Below, in pieces: positions 56,465-64,000 of a stretch of DNA of 64,000 nucleotides; positions within the stretch are counted from its first letter, which is position 1, and every line of letters starts with the position of its first letter. The notes beneath the pieces are model-generated. The model saw only the letters and a list, made by a program, of their open reading frames with translations, did no database searches and had not been told where the DNA came from. The position numbers and the translations under genes are program-made. The stretch is from Ligula intestinalis (lineage: Eukaryota > Platyhelminthes > Cestoda > Diphyllobothriidea > Diphyllobothriidae), in NCBI GenBank assembly GCA_036362985.1, contig JAYGXS010000003.1, positions 42,331,635 through 42,395,634 of the forward strand, given 5' to 3'.

Positions 56465-56608
56465 GGGGGGGGGGGTTCACAGGAGGTGGGAATCCCGCTG
56501 TCCAAATGAAACTTCAGATCCGAATTTCTTGTACGAAATTCGTACGATTTCGTGTTTCAAATTCGTACAAATTCTTCGTTCGTTCGTTGTAAATTCGTAG
56601 CAATTCGT
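56465..56608 (+). repeat. G11 run and AATTCGTA-word cluster
   Basis: Eleven G at 56,465-56,475. From 56,522 to 56,608, 'AATTCGTA' and variants (GTACGAAATTCGTAC, AAATTCGTACAAATTC, TTCGTTCGTTCGTTG, AAATTCGTAGCAATTCG) recur at least four times, including a near-palindrome. Low-complexity DNA with an unusual CpG-containing word. Confidence 0.7.
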
Positions 56609-56998
56609 TGACATTTTGCTATTAGGGAGTTCTTTACCGAAAGAACTAAGCATAATATAGAGAAGATATCTTTTGTGACAAGGAGGGCGTATTTGCTGCA
56701 TTTATGACTACAGACTCCAGAAGTAATGTAATGAACTTCTGGTGGGAGATGCGTGACAGGCGGCAATCTCTGCGACAGTAGCAGAAGGATATCTAAAGGC
56801 AGCCAAGAAATACATCTGAGAGGATGTAAGTGCGTTCTCCGTAGTCCTTCCGATTGAATTTGTGATACTAACCTAGATCTCACACCGCAGCTTACCCGGG
56901 AGCGTCAAAGATAGCAACTGAAGACCTGGCGTGACTGTCTGTCATGGAAAGTTTGACATGGAATCGGTTTTTGGATCTTTGGTCACCATAGGTGGATA
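56609..56998. other. no recognisable gene
   Basis: Short frames on both strands only. Confidence 0.35.
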
Positions 56999-57174
56999 AT
57001 GGGCCGAGGTTTCCTGATTTCAGTTCCATTAACTGACACAGAGGGAGATATTAACAATATGGAGAAGACTCGATCACAGTGGTATCAAGTACAAGTGCCC
57101 TCTGGATTTTTTGTTAGGCCGCGCAATGAAGAAATTAACCAGTGTGCAAATGTTCAGTGCTGGAGACGAAATAG
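56999..57174 (+). CDS. possible exon, unknown family
   Basis: An open frame from ATG 56,999 (MGRGFLISVPLTDTEGDINN, then SQWYQVQVPSGFFVRPRNEE, NQCANVQCWRRN) ends at a donor-like AG|GTAATT at 57,175. Base composition is richer in G+C than the sequence that follows. 58 codons is short enough for chance. It lies 630 bp downstream of the spliced pseudogene on the same strand. Confidence 0.2.
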
Positions 57175-57834
57175 GTAATTACATTCCAGTATTATGGATC
57201 CTGGAATTGCCTCGTAGTACCATTTTACTTTCCCATATGGCCAGATCGTGATTATTAGTCTTGGATGGATCCTTAAGCTGCTCTCGTACTTTTCTGGGTA
57301 GATGTTGAAGAGTTACTATTTGCATGGATCCTTTATGTTTGACTTATATCGTTGAAATAGTCTAGATCATTAATTCCCTATATGCTGGCGTAATTTAATG
57401 CCCATGTTTATGACGTTAAGGCCTCCGAATTAACTGAGAAGCCATAAAATGTTGATAACCTACAAGACTACATGTTTCCATGTGTGCTGGCCACTTTTGC
57501 GACCTGCAATGAACGCATTTGTGACATTAAACTGAGAACAAGACCAATAGAAGATAACTTACATAAGTACACCGACAACTGCCAACTTTTCTATATTTTT
57601 AAAAGGGCAAATTGATACTTGAGAAGCTTTATATTTCGAAATGGTTTCCGATAGCACATAGCAATTGATGTGAAGTTTGAAAAGTCGACTTGGCAAACAT
57701 ATATTTACAGCAACTCTTCATTTATGAAGGAATACATTTTTTATATATCAGGCGGGAATTAGCTTTCGAAAAAACATACTGCTCGCTACTTTTCAGTAAT
57801 ATGCTTGTTTAACATAACGATTGACCACGAATCT
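57175..57834. other. no recognisable gene
   Basis: AT-rich; nothing recognised. Confidence 0.4.
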
Positions 57835-58205
57835 CGTATGAGAAGCGCATTTCCGATACTCGGCGATGTTCTCGTAACCACCGCAATCTTCTCGTCGTGT
57901 GACCATTGGGGTATTGAACAACCGCGATGGCCTCCTAACGTGATCTAAACACTTTCAGCAGAAGGACATCCGATTAATGCATTCCCTTCTGCTTCTCCCC
58001 CCCACGGTCGACGGTTTTTCTTCTAAAATCCCACAAATGGCATTCAAAACTAGACTTATGAAAGATGCCTAAGGAGGTTTTTACCGTTTTCCCCCCACCT
58101 CACTTCCATTGGCAACGCCATATCTTCTGCATCATAGCTATGAACAAAAAGGGAGCTCAAATATATTCACCTAGATTTCCCTAATAAAACTGAACTGAAC
58201 TGAAC
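57835..58205 (+). mobile_element. CR1-like LINE 3' UTR fragment
   Basis: Aligns with the 3' UTR of the 50-54.8 kb LINE: 'CCCACGGTCGACGGTTTTTC', 'CCCACAAATGGCATTC' and 'AGGAGGTTTTTACCGTTTTC', ending CCCTAATAAAACTGAACTGAACTGAAC, a pure ACTGA pentamer tail. No ORF2 sequence is retained. Confidence 0.8.
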
Positions 58206-58907
58206 CAGCTCTTTTAGCATAGTGGAAAATTCCGAAAAATTTGAAATAGGGCGTACGAGGTAAACTTAAGTTTTACGTGTAGAGGAATCCTGTTCATGCA
58301 AAACTACCGAGTAAATAAAGCAGCACAATTAAAATTACGTTGGAAAAGAATCCTTTTGTATAGCTTTTGAATACATACGCTTCCATATTACATGCAATGT
58401 AATGTATGGCTGTTACCGAACAGCCCAAATTTTGAGTATGTATTCATATACGTTTTCACGAGAAATGCTAGATGTTTCTTTCGTTTATGCTTCGCTCGAG
58501 TAACGTTGGACTAAGGCAACCATGTTTTTGCTTGATATGACCCATTAGGAGATCACAGGAGTAATATAGTTCTTAAGCTCACGTGCGGACATGCCGGTCA
58601 GTGCCTAAAAAATTTGAATAGAATTGTCAGGTGCAATGGTAAACGTACCACCTTTTGTACACTAAGAATAATTGCATTCCGCCACATTTTGTAATTATTT
58701 TGAGATTTCGATTATTAAGAGGTTCAGATCTTTCTTTAAATGCTAATTTGGTCGTTACGATTTTCCCTGGCTTCTGTCGATTGGCCGTAACTAATTATTA
58801 TGTTCTACATGCTTACCAAAACCTTCAAAATAAGATACATTTTAAAGACATTTACTTGAATAACGAGCTTTAAAACATTTTTTCTCATGCATCTGTCTGT
58901 GTTTGTC
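58206..58907. other. no recognisable gene
   Basis: AT-rich with short frames only. Confidence 0.4.
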
Positions 58908-59275
58908 ATTCAGTTTCAGTTTATTTGGTGAGGATAATAGGCAATGCCTTTGAAAACCCTATTTAGGACGTGTACAAGCATCTATAAATTTACCACTACT
59001 AACATAGTATTGACAAACATTGAGTAGCATTGTTTTTTACAATATATGTCTGGTTTTTAGAGTTCTGACTTGGAGAGAGGAGAGGGGACGCATGTAATTA
59101 TCTAAGCGTTGTTTGTACATCTGAAGTGAACTGGCCTCCACGACTGACTGTGGAAGGTTGTTCCACTGTTGCATGACACCTTGCGTGAAGAATGCAGAGC
59201 GGAGGTTTAGCTTGGACATTTTCATGCGCAGCTTCATTGTGTGCCCAGCGGTGGCTAAAGGAACTGACAATTATA
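58908..59275 (-). pseudogene. LINE ORF2 C-terminus plus 3' UTR, 5'-truncated
   Basis: Minus strand: LNLRSAFFTQGVMQQWNNLP, SSLQMYKQRLDNYM, then a 3' UTR with AGGGTTTTCAAAGGCATTGCC, ending AAATAAACTGAAACTGAATG (ACTGAA hexamer tail). Same 3' UTR family as the copies ending at 23,600 and 38,895. Only the last ~80 codons of ORF2 survive. Confidence 0.8.
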
Positions 59276-59369
59276 TTACGCATGCGGTTGACCGCTACGA
59301 ACTATCAATACCGTGTTATCTGTGCATGTATCAACCTATCTGCGCATGTTTCAGACTGTTCTTTGATTA

Positions 59370-59403
59370 CCTATGATTAAGGATTCCCGAGGGAATCCGA
59401 AAC
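59370..59403 (+). ncRNA. hammerhead-like stem II plus GAAAC motif, degenerate
   Basis: GGATTCCCGAGGGAATCC (59,381-59,398) is a 7-bp stem with a CGAG loop, followed at once by GAAACGTC, as in hammerhead ribozyme cores and in tails of some Penelope-like or SINE elements. The expected CTGANGA before the stem is only CTATGATTAA, so cleavage activity is unlikely. Confidence 0.3.
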
Positions 59404-59450
59404 GTCAGGAAAATAAAGTCCTTGTTCCAGTGATTGCATATTCTTCTTCT

Positions 59451-59477
59451 TCTTCTTCTTCTTCTTCTTCTTCTTCT
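59451..59477 (+). repeat. (TTC)9 microsatellite
   Basis: 27 bases of TTC repeat, 47 bases after the GAAACGTC motif. Possibly the tail of a retroposed element. Confidence 0.95.
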
Positions 59478-61540
59478 GAAGCGCAGATCAGTAGATGCGT
59501 TAAGATCTGCCATTATTGATTGCACCAATGTGGCCATCCCGAGAGGGGCTATCCGTTTGATAGCCCTCAGGGCGTCTTTGGATTGATATTTCCGTTCGAT
59601 TTCTATGATTGCTTTGTGAGCGGCCAATGGCTATTCATTTTGCAGGTGAGCCTCTCTCCGATTAGACGCCTTTACTCCTGAATCCGATCGTAAGCGCCAA
59701 GCAGGTTGGCATGGAAGCGATAAAATCGCTTAAAGCATACAACTAAGACCTTCATCATCATCAACGTCAACATCATCTTGTGTTCGGCATTTATCGGTAT
59801 TGGGTTGATTGTTCGTCAGAGCTTACTGTTATAATTTTACTGAACTTTGCCTTTCAAACTTGTCAGTACATATTACAGCCTGGGAGTGTATGGAGCTGAG
59901 GTATTGCAGTTAGGAGGAATGTAAGATGTAAGATCACACTTACCTTTTTTCCATATTGACATGAGGGGGAAACACTTGTCTTTCTTTATAGTAAAAGCCG
60001 GATCCTTATGTCGGGAAAGGCGAGGCGGCGTTCAACCCATCCGTCGGCCGACTGGTCGAGGGGGTTGGCTGCGAAGTGTATGCGAGAGAAGACTGTGCCG
60101 TGACTAAGGAGGTAGGAAGATATGTGCTTGTGCGCGAGCTGGTTGGATGGGGTTGGGTGCTGGCATCGTTTGTCATTTGAGTTGGGTTCGTTCGGGCCGC
60201 CCTTGTTTTCCTTTGTGGCAGCTATCCGCCTGGCTTCGGACCAATGATGGTTCGATCACCGATTTTGATTATGTTCACCATCTGCCCTTCTTTTAGTCAC
60301 TGGGTGTAGCATTCCATAGACAACGCACAGCTACAGGGTACCGTCTTTCCGCATGATTAACTCAACGGTTACCATGCCCTTATCTCGTAAGATATGGCCA
60401 CTTACTATCTTTAGGCTAACTGTAGAATTGCTACCGTATCCAGCTATAGTTTGGAATTTACAGAACGTCTTCTGTCTAGCTAAAAAAATAACATATTCCA
60501 GAATTAGTTTAGTATACTAGCATGGCATTTCCTATACTGTAACAATATTTGCGTGGTACGACATGCATTTTATGTTCAAAATACATATAAATTATGGGGG
60601 TATGCACTTATAAGCTTCCTTGTTCTCTACAGAAGTGATCGGTATAACATGCTGGTTATGCTGGGTTGGTTTATCTCGCTCTACGGATGACACAGGCCAG
60701 CAGATACAGGCAAATGCTCACGAGTGATGTAGTCGTTGAAAGTCACTTGATAAAGTTTTGTGCGGTTCAAGCACCTAGATTGGTTTGTGAGCAACTAATA
60801 ACGCCCGGTTTTGCACGCGACAGTTCGGCCATCAATTTTGTTAATGACCAATTTATGCACCAAACATATTGGTGCAGTGACTTGAGCACGAGTTAGGTTT
60901 TAAGTGATAGTCGAATTCCCGCAGCATTGACCGCGCTCTCTCCCTCTTCCCCCATCTATCTCCCGACAGTATCCCGACCTAGATACTACCTAAACTCCTA
61001 CACACGTGTTTTGTCAATGCCTCTGCTGCGAAGTGACGAAGCAACGAATCAACGAGGCTTTCGGCTCTTCAGTGTTCCATAACTGGTGGTATGCCTTTTC
61101 TGGTACATACCACAAACAAAAATGCAAATCGAAAGAACGCTTTCAGAAATTTCTCATCAGGCCAAACAGTTACAAGGGAGGTTTAAACTTCAAAATCGAT
61201 AGTTTGTCGCACGAGTAGGCGCTTATCTTAATAAATACGGGAACACCTCCCGGCATGGCTAGCCAAAGGTGAGACCAAAAGTATGAACAGTTCTATCCTC
61301 GCACACATGGTTGACACCGGACATCGTGCGGATCCAAGCGAAGCCTTTTAAGTAATTTACAAGGTCCCACCGAACTACCCAAAGTCCCCGGGTCAACCTC
61401 TGCTAGCAACAGCAGAAGCAACCAAAATCCGATCGAGTAAACCAGTTTTATGTGCATGAAAGAACTTCGTGCAAGCCCCCAACTTGGCATGGCCAACGAT
61501 TACCTAATTGACTGCACCGTGCCACGCTCTGATTGGCCCC
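59478..61540. other. no confident gene; GC-rich patch
   Basis: A GC-rich patch at about 60,010-60,260 has no long frame. Frames of 76 codons (60,666-60,896) and 70 codons (61,006-61,218) on the plus strand match nothing I know. A minus-strand frame at 59,490-59,627 (KAIIEIERKYQSKDALRAIK) may be a scrap of a mobile-element protein. Confidence 0.35.
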
Positions 61541-61572
61541 CGCATTTAACCGTATTTAACCGCATTTAACCG
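61541..61572 (+). repeat. 10-bp tandem repeat (CGNATTTAAC)3
   Basis: CGCATTTAAC CGTATTTAAC CGCATTTAAC CG: three units in a row. Confidence 0.9.
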
Positions 61573-64000
61573 TTTGGCTTGATCAGAAGTTACTGAAAGC
61601 GTTCGCTCGCCAAAATTGTATTCTGAATTATCCAATGGGAATTTTTGCTAATCGAAAGATACGAAACATTCGTGAGAAGCTACGTGATTAGGGTCGACGG
61701 CCAACAGTGTCTCCATCAAAGAAACCAAAGGGAACAGCGTGTTAAGATAAGGATTTTGACATATTTAAGGCCTGAAAGGGAACATACGCATATTTGCTAG
61801 GTTGGATGCAATCGGACCGATGCAGCTATGGGTGAATAGGTAAATCGGCGTATAAACGGGTCTTCAGGGCGGCGTGAATGCCAGTCGGCTAGGGCTGCTG
61901 CCAACACAAAAATCCTTGGATGCCATCTCTATGAATGATCATTGAAATAAAATAAAATAAACCTGTACTATAAAGACTGCTCGAAGTTTACCCATCCCAG
62001 CTATGTTCACAACCCCAGCAGATAAACCGATTGGTTAATATACGCACAAAGAGCCAACTGTACAGACAGGCTAAACTAGCATGTAAACAATGCACCATTC
62101 CTGTGTCAGTCTGATATACCAGGTTTGGGTGAATGTTAACAGCGGCCATTTTTAGGACTATATGTAAAATAATGTGCTAAAACTAAGCTATATGGTGAAA
62201 GTCAGCTATTCAGAAAAAGAAGTTCACATTTAAATAGACAGTTTACCGTGTGCTGATAGCCGAGAGTTAGATAGGTAAGTGCCTGACTCGCAAGGTCGCG
62301 CAAAGCTTCGAAATTTTCAAAAGAATTGCCGTTTATAATAAAAGCAAATAGCCGGCAATACTGTACCGATAGGAAGGGTGCTACAACGAATTAACAAATG
62401 ACTAGCTCACCAAGACTCGAAAACATAGTATGCAACGCCGATAAAATATAATACCGAGAAATAAGAAGTGTTTGTGATAAGTGTAATAATAGTGGTCGCC
62501 CCTCCAATAACAACTCGATTGAATCCCCAATGGAAATATGAACAGCAAGGGTGGAAGAAGATAAATCAATTGAGTTATAATAATAGGATTTTTGACTTCA
62601 ACCAGGAAACATAAGCGTATGTACAATGTCGGACTGCAATTGGTCCGATTCGACAGTGTCACTGAGTTTAGCATGTATACTAACCTTCTGAATCGTCCTC
62701 ACGATTGGGTTGAGCGCTGATCCTTTGCGTATCTCTCAATGAAACTGTCAAGTCGGTCTGATTGCAGTCCATGCGCATATGTTCGAGGCTTTGAACAAAC
62801 TTTTGATTTAGTCTCTATCGTACATAACTCTCAGCCAACAGTATTCGTTTATTATGAGTTTACATATATCTGTTGGCTTTCTGTAACACTGTGTTGCAAT
62901 ATGAATTATTTCGCATACATTTTATTTGTTCCTCTTGTTTTCAGGAAACGGTGACAAGGATCTACTTGTCTACTTAAGAATCTGGCCACTATAAATGGAA
63001 TATGGTATTGTCATTCTTATGCCACCTGTTTGTTCTGAGGAAGCCTACTCTCCTACAATGTAGGAGAATTACTAATATGTTAATGTTAAATTCTTGTTAA
63101 GGCTTAATTGGCGAAAGTGAGTGTATCCTTAAAGTAAGTGTTTGGGCTTGATTCGTGAAATGGTGATTATTCTCATGCCCTATTTGTATGTATTTTAACG
63201 TACATCTATTATTGTTGAGAAAGTAAGGCGATCACGGAAACCAAGGGTTTATTGTTCTGACATTTAGATGCGCACACTTTGACCTGCACGTTCATTGCTG
63301 ACTGTATGGATTAGGAAGAAGACTCGTCGAGCACCAGATCAATTGATTTATTGTCCTGAGCTTTCGAACTCTTACAGAAATTCGTCTTCAGAGATAAGAA
63401 GCTGCAACCAAAAGGAGGGTTATAATATTGGTCAAAGGCCAATCAACTGTCAGCAGTCGTCAAGGGGAAAGAAACATCAACCAAAATGATGGAGGTCGGG
63501 AGAGGGGCGATTATGGTGGTAAACGCTAATTAACTGTCAGTGAAGACGGCTGTTGTTCGGGGTAGTTAGTGTAATGTAGTCAGTGTAATGCTTTGTCCCC
63601 AGGGTAGGGGCTCCCGGGATCCTGCCTCCATTTCTGGCCGATTCGTAATGGGTTCTTTTTCGTTTTAAATTTTGACATAGGCTTTGCCTCGTTCCATCCT
63701 TTGCTTACATAATGGCTTAAAACTTTGTAGGCCGTGGGGAGGTCCAGATGCCTGTGGACGGAGTTCGCATCCAAGTACCATGCTTCAAGCGTCAGCCTTT
63801 AAGCTTTTGAGTTTCCTCGGCCTTGATATCCAGGAAGCGTTCGCTTTTGAGAAATCACCATCACTGGTTCATACGTATTATGACGTTGAATATCACAGAG
63901 TGCCAAAACAGGTTAATGTTTCTACGCAATCACTGAGATCTCATCCAACAGCGAAGAGTCAGAATGAATCAGAGAATGTAAGTGAGGCGTTTTTATCACC
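61573..64000. other. no recognisable gene; one hairpin
   Basis: Contains a hairpin at 63,049-63,067 (TCTCCTACA-a-TGTAGGAGA). Short frames near 62,402, 62,739, 63,295 and 63,580 show no family signature. The 63,330-63,600 stretch reads like retroelement-derived DNA but I could not classify it. Confidence 0.35.

Noticed and set aside
59367..59627. Arginine-repeat protein on the minus strand
   Set aside because: The Arg run is the translation of the (TTC)9 microsatellite.
61293..61496. Signal-peptide-like minus-strand frame (IGFWLLLLLLAEV)
   Set aside because: Short, alone, with no downstream domain; the Leu run comes from a GCAACAGCAGAAGCAACC-type stretch.
63049..63067. Second hammerhead ribozyme near 63 kb
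   Set aside because: CTGAGGA precedes the stem at a distance, but the stem is followed by ATTA rather than GAAA. Only a hairpin is supported.
1..64000. CRISPR array, operon, riboswitch or prophage
   Set aside because: No regularly spaced identical repeats with unique spacers, no gene clusters with ribosome binding sites; the sequence is eukaryotic in character.

Overview
The window reads as nuclear DNA of an invertebrate animal with a repeat-rich genome. There are no bacterial operons or ribosome binding sites, coding sequence is sparse, exon/intron-like structures are present, and the middle is packed with non-LTR retrotransposons. The LINEs are of CR1/Jockey type and there is a Merlin-type (IS1016/ISXO2-like) DNA transposon relic. 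That mix fits a flatworm such as a tapeworm or fluke, but the species assignment is a low-confidence guess.

Layout. 1-16 kb is AT-rich and essentially gene-free. It holds two pairs of dispersed repeats, a 144-bp MITE-like element with a partial tandem copy, and a 153-bp near-perfect inverted repeat carrying tRNA T-arm sequence. 16-28 kb is a run of decayed CR1-like LINEs, mostly on the minus strand (17.4-19.8, 21.1-23.5, 23.6-27.9 kb). 28-31 kb has a local duplication, a degenerate spliced gene on the minus strand (29.9-30.65 kb) and ~178-bp tandem units. 31.3-36.7 kb is a second, more AT-rich LINE family with an insertion inside its ORF2. 37.5-38.4 kb is the Merlin pseudogene. 38.9-44.4 kb holds more LINE relics, one with a large internal deletion. 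44.4-49.1 kb is a nearly complete but mutated LINE. 50.0-54.8 kb is the best copy: a LINE with an uninterrupted 942-codon ORF2 and an ORF1 broken only by a 100-N assembly gap. 55.2-56.4 kb is a spliced pseudogene whose reading resembles DUF4806-type proteins. 57-64 kb holds LINE 3' fragments, a microsatellite and otherwise nothing recognisable.

How it fits together. The copies at 23.6-27.9, 38.9-41.4, 44.4-49.1 and 50.0-54.8 kb share an ORF1 (nucleic-acid-binding type) followed by an ORF2 (APE-like endonuclease, reverse transcriptase, long conserved C-terminus). In the copies where it can be read, ORF2 lies in the -1 frame and overlaps ORF1. A T-run at the conserved ORF1 'FFQ/FFS' codons forms an in-register T TTT TTT heptamer in three of four copies, which suggests programmed -1 frameshifting. 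Several ORF1 copies have duplicated the segment carrying the 'VVQGL-E' motif; in the 50-kb copy this is a 144-bp tandem array, and its phase predicts the true gap length as 17 + 144k bases. I found no clearly intact host protein gene and no confident functional tRNA gene.
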